A stretch of DNA of 64,000 nt from Alphaproteobacteria bacterium (lineage in GTDB: Bacteria > Pseudomonadota > Alphaproteobacteria > RF32 > CAG-239). The notes beneath the pieces are model-generated. The model was not told where the DNA came from, made no database searches, and was given only the letters and a program-made list of their open reading frames with translations. Position 1 is the stretch's first letter. Each line of letters opens with the position of its first letter. The DNA lies in NCBI GenBank assembly GCA_017460085.1, contig JAFUBQ010000007.1, positions 16,747 through 80,746 on the forward strand. Reading direction: 5' to 3'. The position numbers were made by a program, and so were the translations under genes. Positions 36,165-44,556 of the stretch are shown here, one piece after another.

Positions 36165-37178
36165 TTATTGTTTAATACGTTGCGGCATTTTATTTTTATG
36201 TCCGCCATAGCCTTGCCCGACTTTACGTCCTATAGCAGCAATTTTTGCCCCAATGCAAGTTCGACAGTGTAAAGGTGTATCATCAACACAAGCTTTACCT
36301 GGATATAATTCATAAAGCCGGCGATATTCCCCTTCTGTCACATTAGGCATCACCACATTTGCACCACCTTTAAGCGCCATAATTCTTCCTTGCGGGTGTA
36401 AGCTTTCCATGGCTGTTGTTGCCGGAATATTAATATCTTCCAATAATAGGCGCATAATTGCCATAGTACGCAAAGATAAGTGTAAATTATTACCACCGGC
36501 GTTTTTAAGCGGTGTCTGCGGATGCGGTATAAATGGACCTATACCTGCCATATCAACACCGATTTCTTTTAAATATAGCAAATCTTCGGCTATAGATTCA
36601 ACACTCTGATTCGGTAAGCCGACCATAATGCCTGAACCTAGCTCATAACCAAGTTCTTTAATCATCAGCAAACATTCATGCCTATGCTGCCAGCTCATAC
36701 CGGGGTCTAAGCGGTTATACAAGTCTTTATCGGTTGTTTCAATACGCATTAAATAGCGGTCTGCGCCTGCCTCTCGAAAAGCCTTATATTCAGCATAGTC
36801 ACGCTCTCCGATACTCAGCGTTAGCGCCACATCATATTTTTTAATACCTTCAATAATTTTGCACATACGCTGCTGGGAATAATACATATCTTCACCCGAC
36901 TGCAAAACCAGTGTTTTGAAGCCCATATCAATAGCTTGCTTGGCTGTATGCAACAGTTCTTCTTCACTCATATGGTAGCGCGCCAATTTCTTATTGTTTC
37001 GCTGCAAACCGCAATATTGGCAATTATTACGACAAATATTGGAAAACTCTATAAGCCCGCGCAAATGCACTTCATCGCCCACAAATTGATGCCGAACCTC
37101 ATCGGCGCGGCGCAATAAATTGGCCTCATTTTCCTCGTTTTGCAGCAATTCTGTAATTTGTGCTTTGCTTAAATTCAT
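36165..37178 (-). CDS. hydE: [FeFe]-hydrogenase maturase HydE (radical SAM)
   Basis: 337 aa. Radical-SAM cluster motif C-R-N-N-C-Q-Y-C in the BioB/HydE/PylB group, with F-S-N-I-C-R before it. G-E-D, M-R-I-E-T, G-L-P-N-Q and G-P-F-I-P-H-P-x-T-P-L match HydE. It helps build the diiron subcluster of the hydrogenase H-cluster. hydF, hydG and the hydrogenase itself are not in the window. AGGAG lies 10 bp before the ATG. It follows tRNA-Arg on the same strand, with a terminator between. Confidence 0.85.
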   Translation of the reverse strand: MNLSKAQITELLQNEENEANLLRRADEVRHQFVGDEVHLRGLIEFSNICRNNCQYCGLQRNNKKLARYHMSEEELLHTAKQAIDMGFKTLVLQSGEDMYYSQQRMCKIIEGIKKYDVALTLSIGERDYAEYKAFREAGADRYLMRIETTDKDLYNRLDPGMSWQHRHECLLMIKELGYELGSGIMVGLPNQSVESIAEDLLYLKEIGVDMAGIGPFIPHPQTPLKNAGGNNLHLSLRTMAIMRLLLEDINIPATTAMESLHPQGRIMALKGGANVVMPNVTEGEYRRLYELYPGKACVDDTPLHCRTCIGAKIAAIGRKVGQGYGGHKNKMPQRIKQ

Positions 37179-37193
37179 CTGAAAAAAGCTCCT

Positions 37194-37221
37194 AAAAGAA
37201 AACCGCTGAAATTCAGCGGTC
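37194..37221 (-). terminator. Terminator after tRNA-Arg
   Basis: Perfect 9-bp stem ACCGCTGAA/TTCAGCGGT with T-rich tail on the minus strand. Confidence 0.7.
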
Positions 37222-37232
37222 CATAAAGGAAA

Positions 37233-37309
37233 TGGCGCGCTCCGGGCGATTCGAACGCCCGACCCACAGCTTAGAAGGCTGTTGCTCTATCCAACTGAGC
37301 TAGGAGCGC
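37233..37309 (-). tRNA. tRNA-Arg (anticodon TCT)
   Basis: 77-nt cloverleaf. Acceptor GCGCTCC/GGAGCGC, anticodon stem ACAGC/GCTGT around C-T-T-C-T-A-A with anticodon TCT, T-arm GGGCG-TTCGAAT-CGCCC, discriminator G and an encoded CCA. It reads AGA codons. TTGACA upstream (37347-37352) is a possible -35. Confidence 0.96.
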
Positions 37310-37403
37310 AGCAAACAATATGTTAATTGCCACATTTTTTTGTGCTTGTCAATAAATTTTTATCATTCTGCTCTAGCAACTAAAATTTATGTTTTCGCTA
37401 GAG

Positions 37404-37443
37404 AAAAAAAATACCTGCCGCAACACGACAGGTATTTTTTTTT
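37404..37443. terminator. Bidirectional terminator after the 105-aa gene
   Basis: Stem AATACCTG...CAGGTATT with A and T runs on either side; it serves the minus-strand gene that ends here. Confidence 0.75.
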
Positions 37444-37759
37444 ATAAACATTTACGACATATTGTCATATTTAATATGTCATAAAACTTATGTCCATCAA
37501 CATGCTCAGTTATTGTAACCAAAATGTGATGTCCAACTTTCATCAAAGCCAGTTCTCGGGCAACGGCGCAAGATAGGGCCTTACCCTGAATAGGAATCTT
37601 TATGAGCGTGTTAACGGCAGATGTCTGCGGTTTGTTCATTTCTACACCATCAGTCATCATCAAGGTCTGACTGTTAACCTCTATGTTAAGCTGCGCAACT
37701 CCGTCACACAGCGACACATGACGAGCAATGCCGTCATAAATAATAACATTTTTTTTCAT
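37442..37759 (-). CDS. Hypothetical protein
   Basis: 105 aa, soluble, not recognised. The sequence alternates short hydrophobic strands (I-I-Y-D-G, L-N-I-E-V, I-L-V-T-I-T), suggesting a small beta-rich or alpha/beta fold, and ends C-R-K-C-L. Composition is that of a real protein and a strong terminator follows. No good ribosome binding site is visible, so the start is uncertain. It is single and convergent with hydE's side of the region. Confidence 0.6.
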   Translation of the reverse strand: MKKNVIIYDGIARHVSLCDGVAQLNIEVNSQTLMMTDGVEMNKPQTSAVNTLIKIPIQGKALSCAVARELALMKVGHHILVTITEHVDGHKFYDILNMTICRKCL

Positions 37760-37907
37760 AATTGTATGTTTTTATGTCAGTTTACATTATTATTTTTATT
37801 TTGTCAATAAATATTTTTTTATCGTAATAGCAAAATAAAATTTCATAATTTATAAAGGACTTTAATTTAGAATGGAGTGCAATGTAAATAGAAAAAGGAG
37901 AATGTTT

Positions 37908-39281
37908 ATGCCCGTTTTAGCTGCAGTTGCCGTGCCGCATCCGCCGCTCATTTTACCGGCGGTTGGCAAAGGTGAAGAACAAAAAATTGCCCGCACCATC
38001 AGTGCTTATCGCCAAGCAATGAAATTTCTGAGTGCATATAAGCCGGATACGGTAATTATCACCAGCCCGCACGCACCGCTTTATGCCGACTATTTTCACG
38101 TCTCCGGCGGAGAACGCGCCACCGGCGATATGATGCGTTTTAATGCGCCGTTTACCAAATTAACCGCTGAATATGACACCGAATTTGTGCGCGAATTGGA
38201 ACAACAGTGCGAAGCGCTGCATTTTCCGTGCGGCACCAAAGGCGCAGATGACGGCACACTCGACCACGCCACTTTTATCCCGCTCTATTTTTTGAACGAA
38301 GTTTATCAAAATTATAAAGTTGTGCGAATTGGTATTTCCGGTTTAAGTTTGCTGCACCACTATGATTTGGGGCGAATTATCACTGCTGTTGCCAACAAAC
38401 TTAACCGGCGAATTGCCATTATTGCCAGCGGCGATTTATCTCACAAACTGTTAGCAGAGGGGCCATATGGATTCGCTCCCGAAGGACCTTTGTATGACCG
38501 CAAAATTACCACCGCATTAAATGTGGCGGATTTTGCCACCATGCTGGAAATGCCACCGGAATTATGTGATAACGCAGCCGAATGCGGGCATCGCTCGTTT
38601 GTAATTATGGCCGGAACATTAGACGGTATGTCGGTTAAAAGTGAGCTGCTTTCATATGAAGGACCGTTTGGTGTCGGTTATGGCGTGGCAAAGTTTGAAA
38701 TTGTCGGCACCGATAAAAACCGCTTTTTCGGCGCGCAGCATTTGGCAAAATTAGCCATGTTACGAAATGCCGAAGACCCTTATGTGCATTTGGCGCGGCA
38801 AACGGTGGAACATTTTGTTAAAACCGGTAAAGCGCCGGAAACGGTTGATGCTTTGCCGGAAGAATTACTTAATCAGCGAGCCGGTGCTTTTGTTTCGCTC
38901 AAAAAACACGGGCAGCTGCGCGGCTGCATCGGCACCACACAAGCAACACAAGCCTCATTAGCACTGGAAATTGTGCAAAACGCCATTTCCGCTTGTTCGC
39001 GCGACCCGCGGTTTAAGCCGGTTCGGCCGGAAGAGTTAAGTGAATTGGAATATAGTGTTGATGTGCTTGCACCGGCTGAACCGGTGAAAGACGAAAAAGA
39101 GCTTGATGCCAAAAAATATGGTGTGATTGTGCGCAAAGACAGTCGGCAAGGTTTGTTGCTGCCTGATTTGGAAGGGGTGAATACACCAGCCGAGCAAATT
39201 GCTATTGCCAAGCAAAAAGCCGGCATTGCGCCGGAAGAAGAAGTTGAGCTGTGGCGCTTTGAGGTGGTGCGACACAAATAA
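37908..39281 (+). CDS. MEMO1-AMMECR1 fusion protein (AmmeMemoRadiSam system)
   Basis: 457 aa. The N-terminal MEMO domain (about 1-265) is related to class III extradiol dioxygenases. It has V-P-H-P-P-L-I, S-P-H-A-P and S-G-D-L-S-H-K as possible metal ligands. The C-terminal AMMECR1 domain (about 280-457) has F-V-S-L-K-K-H-G-Q-L-R-G-C-I-G-T and S-R-D-P-R-F. The two are often neighbours or fused, and often next to a radical SAM gene; none of that type adjoins here. The precise function of the system is unsettled. The start follows AAAGGAG by 7 bp; the open frame begins 12 codons earlier. Confidence 0.88.
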   Translation: MPVLAAVAVPHPPLILPAVGKGEEQKIARTISAYRQAMKFLSAYKPDTVIITSPHAPLYADYFHVSGGERATGDMMRFNAPFTKLTAEYDTEFVRELEQQCEALHFPCGTKGADDGTLDHATFIPLYFLNEVYQNYKVVRIGISGLSLLHHYDLGRIITAVANKLNRRIAIIASGDLSHKLLAEGPYGFAPEGPLYDRKITTALNVADFATMLEMPPELCDNAAECGHRSFVIMAGTLDGMSVKSELLSYEGPFGVGYGVAKFEIVGTDKNRFFGAQHLAKLAMLRNAEDPYVHLARQTVEHFVKTGKAPETVDALPEELLNQRAGAFVSLKKHGQLRGCIGTTQATQASLALEIVQNAISACSRDPRFKPVRPEELSELEYSVDVLAPAEPVKDEKELDAKKYGVIVRKDSRQGLLLPDLEGVNTPAEQIAIAKQKAGIAPEEEVELWRFEVVRHK

Positions 39282-39436
39282 GCAAAAGGTGGTAACATTG
39301 CTGCTACCACCCCATTCTTATCGTTTAATTGACAAGAAAATTCGGAGTTTCCGAATAACAATAATAATCCTTATTATCATTATTATACCTTTCATAATAT
39401 TGAAAGGGGAAAAACCGCGCATACATTTAAAAACAC

Positions 39437-39465
39437 TTGACAGTGATTTAAATATGTGCTATCAT
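39437..39465 (+). promoter_or_regulatory. Sigma-70 promoter of the candidate sRNA
   Basis: TTGACA (39437-39442), 17-bp spacer, TATCAT (39460-39465). Confidence 0.7.
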
Positions 39466-39471
39466 CAACCC

Positions 39472-39547
39472 AGAAATTGGTTAAAGAACGGTTTAACCCC
39501 TTTCGAAGTTGAAAATATGTCCGGTGTCGTGAACCGGACTATTTTTT
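39472..39547 (+). ncRNA. Candidate small RNA of about 76 nt
   Basis: It runs from a near-consensus promoter to an intrinsic terminator. Hairpin 1 is GGTTAAA/TTTAACC (39479-39485/39492-39498). A single-stranded linker follows (CCCTTTCGAAGTTG). Hairpin 2, GTCCGGT/ACCGGAC (39519-39525/39533-39539), is followed by TATTTTTT. There is no open frame of note. It could be a free sRNA or a prematurely ended leader of the HD-domain gene 118 bp downstream. The flanking gap (39282-39664) also has a GGTGGTA/TACCACC stem near 39290 and a CCTTTCA/TGAAAGG stem near 39390. Confidence 0.55.
39519..39547 (+). terminator. Intrinsic terminator of the candidate sRNA
   Basis: 7-bp stem GTCCGGT/ACCGGAC with TATTTTTT tail. 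Confidence 0.8.
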
Positions 39548-39664
39548 ATATTATAATAAATTTTCTTTGTCAAACCAAAATAAAACACTAGCTTTTGCAA
39601 AATCCTCTATTGATTTTTATAAAGATGATTTGTATCATAAGCGTGAAAACGAGGAGAAAATGTA

Positions 39665-40105
39665 ATGATTACACAAAACAGATGGCAGCATATTTTAGGT
39701 GTGGCACGAAAGGCTAAAGTGCTGGCGGAAAAGTTGAAGCCGGATAATGCACAATATGCTGAAGATATGTTTTTGCTTGGGGTGATGCATGATTTAGGCT
39801 ATGAATTTATGGAAAGCAACGCTTCTCATGCGGCAGTCGGCGGAAAAATATTAAAACGCAATAATTATCAATATTGGCAGGAGGTGGCTTTGCATGGCGA
39901 TGAAACAGTAGAAAATATGTCTGATGAGCTATTTATTTTAAATTGTGCCGATATGATGACAGGCCCCAACGGCGAAGATTTTACTTTTGAAGAAAGGTTG
40001 GAAGAAATTGCCGGCCGCTTCGGCAAAGATACCGCACCGTATCAAAAATGCGTGATTGAAGTGCAGAAGTTAAAAGCCGATGAAAGATATAAAAGGTTAA
40101 AATGA
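39665..40105 (+). CDS. HD-domain hydrolase
   Basis: 146-aa HD-fold metal phosphohydrolase. It has the H-D in V-M-H-D-L-G-Y, an earlier His (H-I-L-G-V-A), a later S-H-A-A-V-G-G, and N-C-A-D-M-M-T for the last Asp. Such proteins cleave nucleotides or related phosphoesters; the substrate is unknown. GAGGAG precedes the ATG. The stop overlaps the next start (ATGA), so it is coupled to the NIF3-like gene. Confidence 0.8.
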   Translation: MITQNRWQHILGVARKAKVLAEKLKPDNAQYAEDMFLLGVMHDLGYEFMESNASHAAVGGKILKRNNYQYWQEVALHGDETVENMSDELFILNCADMMTGPNGEDFTFEERLEEIAGRFGKDTAPYQKCVIEVQKLKADERYKRLK

Positions 40106-40422
40106 AATTTTGCAAATTAGAAATATTTATTCCGCAGTCACATTTAGATGTTTTGCAAAAAGCATTACAAAATGTTGATGCCGGACATATCGGAAATTAT
40201 GATTCGTGCTTATCATACAGCGAAGTTATCGGCACATGGCGGCCGCTTAAAAATGCCCAACCATATTCGGGAAAGCTAAATGAAATCAGTCAGGAAAAAG
40301 AACTTAAAGTTGAAGTGCGAGTTTCAGAGCAAAATTTGCAACAAACATTGCAAGCTATAAAGTCTGTTCACCCTTATGAAGAACCTGTCATTAACATTAT
40401 TCCTTTATTAAATGAGGTATAA
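40102..40422 (+). CDS. NIF3/YqfO-type small domain protein
   Basis: 106 aa. K-L-E-I-F-I-P, G-H-I-G-N-Y-D-S-C and G-T-W-R-P-L, and a final V-H-P-Y-E-E-P-V, match the PII/CutA-like domain inserted in YqfO/NIF3 proteins, found alone here. It probably forms a small oligomer; the ligand is unknown. It is coupled by ATGA overlap to the HD gene. Confidence 0.8.
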   Translation: MKFCKLEIFIPQSHLDVLQKALQNVDAGHIGNYDSCLSYSEVIGTWRPLKNAQPYSGKLNEISQEKELKVEVRVSEQNLQQTLQAIKSVHPYEEPVINIIPLLNEV

Positions 40423-40424
40423 AA

Positions 40425-40928
40425 ATGCCAACCTATTTAATCATCGGCAATATTTTTTCATTATTATCGGCAATTTGCATTGCGGTTTCAGTGGTTAAAA
40501 AGAGCAAAAAATCTTTAATCGGGTGGCAAATTTTTGATGTGATATTTTGCATATTATCAAATATTGCTCTTTACACATATGCGGCGCTAACCACTAATTT
40601 TATTTCCTTAATCCGTAATATTTTGGCCTATAACAATAAATTAAGCAAAAACATGACATGGTTTTTATTGATTTTATGCATCGTTGCCGGTTTATGGGCT
40701 AACAATCGCGGTATTATCGGTCTGTTTCCCGTTATAGCTTCCGCCGAATATACCCTTCTGATGTATATTACCAAAAATGAACAACAAATGCGCTGGGCGC
40801 TGATGATAAATTTGTTTTTATGGCTCATTCACGATTTTTATGTGCAAGCATATCCCTCTGCTATTACTGATTTAGCGTTAGGTATTTGGATTTTCGTGCA
40901 AATCTATTGCAATAAAAAGAAGAGTTAG
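40425..40928 (+). CDS. YgjV-family inner membrane protein
   Basis: 167 aa with about five membrane helices. S-L-I-R-N-I-L-A-Y and the final helix pattern match the YgjV family, whose function is not known. It begins 2 bp after the NIF3-like gene with GAGG, forming a three-gene unit. Confidence 0.75.
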   Translation: MPTYLIIGNIFSLLSAICIAVSVVKKSKKSLIGWQIFDVIFCILSNIALYTYAALTTNFISLIRNILAYNNKLSKNMTWFLLILCIVAGLWANNRGIIGLFPVIASAEYTLLMYITKNEQQMRWALMINLFLWLIHDFYVQAYPSAITDLALGIWIFVQIYCNKKKS

Positions 40929-41000
40929 TATACCAAAGGTGGTATTTATCTTCTGTATTAAACTCATATTTTATTATCCTCAAAACTTCCGTTACAACAA

Positions 41001-41048
41001 AAAAGCCACCCTAAGAGGTGGCTTTGATTGGTAGGCGCTGAGAGGTTC
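41001..41048. repeat. Duplicated tRNA-Val 3' end plus terminator (left copy)
   Basis: 48 bp, 47 of them identical to 41552-41599 in the same orientation. It contains the tRNA-Val terminator stem (AAAGCCACC/GGTGGCTTT), CCA-end and the last bases of the tRNA up to the T-arm. It is a truncated tRNA copy, not a gene. Confidence 0.85.
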
Positions 41049-41050
41049 TT

Positions 41051-41515
41051 CTTGCTCCGTAAGCTCGCGCCTTAAGCGCTTGCTATACTTTGCTTCGGTC
41101 ACTCGGTTGCAAGTTGTTCGCTGCGCGTCGCTTGCGCTAGCTTGCTTACAAGCAACCTTCGCCTGTCGTCATAAAACAAGCATTCAGCTTGTTTTATTTC
41201 CTCCTCTTGCTCCGTAAGCTCGCGCCTTAAGCGCTTGCTATACTTTGCTTCGGTCACTTGGTTGCAAGTTGTTCGCTGCGCGTCGCTTGCGCTAGCTTGC
41301 TTACAAGCAACCCTCGCCTGTCGTCATAAAACAAGCATTTAGCTTGTTTTATTTCCTCCTCTTGCTCCGTAAGCTCGCGCCTTAAGCGCTTGCTAACTAC
41401 GCTTCGGTCACTCGGTTGTAAGTTGTTCGCTGCGCGTCGCTTACGCTAGCTTGTTTACAAGCAACCTTCGCCTGTCGTCATAAAACAAGCATTCAGCTTG
41501 TTTTATTTCCTCCAG
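41051..41515. repeat. Three tandem copies of a 155-bp repeat
   Basis: Copies at 41051-41205, 41206-41360 and 41361-41515, each starting CTTGCTCCGTAAGCTCGCGC and nearly identical (a few substitutions such as CATTCA/CATTTA). Each is richer in G+C than its surroundings and full of short palindromes, such as AAAACAAGC/GCTTGTTTT and AGCGC/GCGCT. The period is not a multiple of three and no continuous frame crosses it. The array sits between the two tRNA-Val 3'-end copies. It resembles the tRNA-linked tandem repeats behind E. coli tyrT. Confidence 0.9.
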
Positions 41516-41551
41516 CTCCCTTTGGTCGTTCGAACCTTTTATACATATAAC

Positions 41552-41576
41552 AAAAGCCACCCTAAGAGGTGGCTTT
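41552..41576 (-). terminator. Terminator of tRNA-Val
   Basis: Stem AAAGCCACC/GGTGGCTTT with a 6-nt loop and T-rich tail on the minus strand. Confidence 0.8.
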
Positions 41577-41579
41577 GAT

Positions 41580-41655
41580 TGGTGGGCGCTGAGAGGTTCG
41601 AACTCCCGACCCTCTCGGTGTAAACGAGATGCTCTTCCAGCTGAGCTAAGCGCCC
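41580..41655 (-). tRNA. tRNA-Val (anticodon TAC)
   Basis: 76-nt cloverleaf. Acceptor GGGCGCT/AGCGCCC, anticodon stem CTCGT.../ACGAG region with T-T-T-A-C-A-C (anticodon TAC), T-arm GGGAG-TTCGAAC-CTCTC, discriminator A and encoded CCA. Confidence 0.96.
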
Positions 41656-41674
41656 ATCACGTTTTACAAAAGCT

Positions 41675-41703
41675 GTTATATACGCAAAATTTTTATAAAT
41701 CAA
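41675..41703 (-). promoter_or_regulatory. Promoter of tRNA-Val
   Basis: TTGATT (41698-41703), 17-bp spacer, TATAAC (41675-41680) on the minus strand, 20 bp before the tRNA. Confidence 0.65.
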
Positions 41704-41760
41704 GTGTTTTTTTAAATTATTTTTATTTTTTTTATCTTACTTCAAAAAAATTGTCGTTTT

Positions 41761-44472
41761 TTAATAACTCAATATCTGTTCAATATCATTAGCCTCAAAT
41801 ATTTCAGGCAATACCATTCCCTCTCGCATCAGCGGTGTATAAATAATATAAAACGGTAAGCCTTTGCGGCCATAGCGAGCCATATATTGCAATGTTTCTT
41901 CATTATAGTTCGTCCAATCGGCCTTAATAAGGTCAAGATGATAGCGCTCATGCCAATAATCTAAATTTTTCTTAGTGAAAACCACCGCATTATTATAATG
42001 ACAGGTTAAACACCAATCGGCGCTGATTTCAAGCAAAACAGAACGTCCGGCGTTAAGCTTTTCTTTAATAAGATTTGTGTTGACTGTTGTTTGCCTTTCA
42101 GCCAAATTCTGTGCATAGTTTTCATTATAGGCGTTTTGCGCCGTATATATAGCAACCGCAGATAGCAACGCAGTCACAACAAGCACAACATATTTTCCGT
42201 TTTTACGTGCGGACAATTCTATTTCAGAAGGAATTTCCGTTTCAATGCGCTCATCTAAATAAGCCATATAGCGAAAATATACTTTAAGTAATAATATAAA
42301 ACACAGCAAAATAAGCACCAATTTCCATATATATCCGGTGCTTGTTTGCCGATATATCAAACTGATAAACCAAACTGCAGTAAGCCAAATTAAAATGCGG
42401 GCAAAAATATTAAGTTTTTGCATCCACGCACCTGGTTTAGGAAATAGAGTTTGCGGATTTTTAAGGCATAAAACCATAAAATACGGCAAACATAAACCAA
42501 TGGCCACAGCATATAAAATTATAATTATATCCGTGCGGCTTCCGGATAAGGCAAAACCAACCACCGTTGCCAAATAAGGACCGGTGCAAGGAGTCGCCAA
42601 TAAAACAATTAACGTGCCGTATAAAATATCTTTAATACAGCTCTTTGAGTGCATATCAGGCATTATATTTGCCGTAAGCTGCCAAGAGTTTGCGCTTATT
42701 GCAAAATACACAACCATAAAGAGCATAACAACCAAAAACGACATCTGCTGATATTGCATACCCCAACCAAGAGCATAGCCAATGGTTTTTGCAATAAGTA
42801 AAATACCGATAATTAGCGTAAAACCGCACAATATACCCAAAATTGTCAGTCCTAAAGAGCGGCGCAGTTGTTTTGTGTTATAAAGTGCATGACTTATAGC
42901 GGTAATTTTAAACGATAAAACCGGAAAAACACAAGGCATAAAATTTAAAATTAATCCGCCGATAACGGCAATTATTATAAGCCCCAAATTCAGCGTTGGC
43001 TTATCAATATCAAATTCAGAAGGAAGTTTAGCAAAAAGTTCTTGCCGCAAAAATTGATGATTGTTTAAATTAGCGCTGATAATAAACAGCGAATCTATAA
43101 GGTTATATTTGAGCGGTTTTTGCGGTAAAAAGCGCACAAAAATGCGGTTATCGCTAATGCTGATTAGCGGTGCTGCAAAAAGCGTATACCCGTCTTTTTC
43201 TTCTACATAAACTTGAAAATGATGAACATTTTCATCTGCCGCGAATTCCAAGCGCAAAGATTGACCGGCATAATCATTATCTACAACAAATTTTTTCAAG
43301 GTCAGTTTTTGAGGCTTTTCTAAAGGGTTTTGTGCTAGCGATACGGCAAAAAAATTATCAAACCCGTTTTCAAAGATTTCTTCTCCGCTCGGTTTAATTT
43401 CCAGCTCTGGCATAAAATTTTGCACTTCACAATATTGCAGCGCATTGCACAGCGTTGCCGTAATCTTGGCATTAATCTTAAGCGGTTTGTTAACATCTTT
43501 CAGCGTAATTTTTATAGGAACCAAAAAATCTCCGAAATATTTATGCCAAGCAGGAACAGAACGGCTGGAAAACGGAACCGGATATAAAATTTTATAATCT
43601 TCAATATTTTCCGAGTCGCTTAAATCGATATTTAATTTAGGTAAATCTTCAGCTGCATTATTAGCTAAGATAAAATGTCTTTCGTCGGTTAAAAAATGAA
43701 TGGCGGCAATTAATTCTTTTTGCCCGTCAATATAATTTTTTCTAGAAATAATTTGTAAACTTACATTTTTGCCCGATATAAGCTCGGATATGCTTTCTTC
43801 GGAAAATAGCGGATTTTTATATTTATACCCGTAAAAGGGAATTTTTTTCCATTCTATTTTGTTTAATGCATAATTCATTTTATCAAAAAACGACGCATCT
43901 TTTTGGCTGGCTTTTTTAAAATCTTCAATTGCTTTTATTTCATCTTGATTATTAGCGTAGCTCAAAAACTTTTTAAAATTATAAACTTTGATAAACTCAT
44001 CATCATCGGCTTCTATATAAGATACTTCTCCGGTTTTATCAAACTCGGTTTCATTATGCACAGCTTTATATATATGCGGAACCAACGTTTTTTTTATAAA
44101 ATCATTATAAATATCTCGTCCCGCATTATACGCGGCAATTATATTGCGCAGTAAAGCTGCTTTGCCATGCAAGTCGTCATCTGTATCGGTTGGAAAAAAA
44201 GGTTTTAATTCATTAATAAAATCATCTTGATAAAAGATGTTTTCATCGGGATATTTTTGGTAAAAATATTGGCCTATTTCCCATAAAATCATACCATATC
44301 CCTGCGCACTGAGTTCCGAACCGTTTTCACTTTGGCTTTCGCTTATATATTGCAAAGTAAAAGCGCCGGAAAAATCGTCCGGCAACATTGTTTTTTCATT
44401 AGCAGCGGCAAAACTATTGAAAATCGTTAAGATATAAACTATATAACAAAATAAACACTTTTTCATTTTCAT
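41761..44472 (-). CDS. DsbD/ScsB-like thiol:disulfide interchange protein
   Basis: About 903 aa. A signal sequence and a long N-terminal region are followed by a DsbD-alpha-like domain with paired Cys (T-L-C-N-A-L-Q-Y-C). Then comes an eight-helix CcdA/DsbD membrane domain with M-P-C-V-F-P-V-L-S and T-P-C-T-G-P, and a C-terminal thioredoxin-like domain with A-D-W-C-L-T-C-H. Electrons pass from cytoplasmic thioredoxin to periplasmic targets. The first 300 residues carry no known domain and make it longer than ordinary DsbD. The start is uncertain: ATGs at 44472 and 44466 both give a signal peptide, and neither has a strong ribosome binding site. Confidence 0.85.
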   Translation of the reverse strand: MKMKKCLFCYIVYILTIFNSFAAANEKTMLPDDFSGAFTLQYISESQSENGSELSAQGYGMILWEIGQYFYQKYPDENIFYQDDFINELKPFFPTDTDDDLHGKAALLRNIIAAYNAGRDIYNDFIKKTLVPHIYKAVHNETEFDKTGEVSYIEADDDEFIKVYNFKKFLSYANNQDEIKAIEDFKKASQKDASFFDKMNYALNKIEWKKIPFYGYKYKNPLFSEESISELISGKNVSLQIISRKNYIDGQKELIAAIHFLTDERHFILANNAAEDLPKLNIDLSDSENIEDYKILYPVPFSSRSVPAWHKYFGDFLVPIKITLKDVNKPLKINAKITATLCNALQYCEVQNFMPELEIKPSGEEIFENGFDNFFAVSLAQNPLEKPQKLTLKKFVVDNDYAGQSLRLEFAADENVHHFQVYVEEKDGYTLFAAPLISISDNRIFVRFLPQKPLKYNLIDSLFIISANLNNHQFLRQELFAKLPSEFDIDKPTLNLGLIIIAVIGGLILNFMPCVFPVLSFKITAISHALYNTKQLRRSLGLTILGILCGFTLIIGILLIAKTIGYALGWGMQYQQMSFLVVMLFMVVYFAISANSWQLTANIMPDMHSKSCIKDILYGTLIVLLATPCTGPYLATVVGFALSGSRTDIIIILYAVAIGLCLPYFMVLCLKNPQTLFPKPGAWMQKLNIFARILIWLTAVWFISLIYRQTSTGYIWKLVLILLCFILLLKVYFRYMAYLDERIETEIPSEIELSARKNGKYVVLVVTALLSAVAIYTAQNAYNENYAQNLAERQTTVNTNLIKEKLNAGRSVLLEISADWCLTCHYNNAVVFTKKNLDYWHERYHLDLIKADWTNYNEETLQYMARYGRKGLPFYIIYTPLMREGMVLPEIFEANDIEQILSY

Positions 44473-44556
44473 TAAAACATAAAAAATCTTTTCTTTTAGT
44501 GGGAATAATGGTAACATATAAAAGGTAAACAAACAATTATTTTTTTAGTGCGGACG

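Noticed and set aside
38873..39361. 162-codon minus-strand frame over the AMMECR1 region
   Set aside because: Antisense shadow of a recognised domain, rich in Ser and Cys without motif support.
41001..41048. A second tRNA-Val gene
   Set aside because: Only the 3' end up to the T-arm is present; D-arm and anticodon are missing.
41051..41515. CRISPR array
   Set aside because: Units are 155 bp, directly abutting and nearly identical throughout; there are no short repeats with unique spacers and no cas genes.
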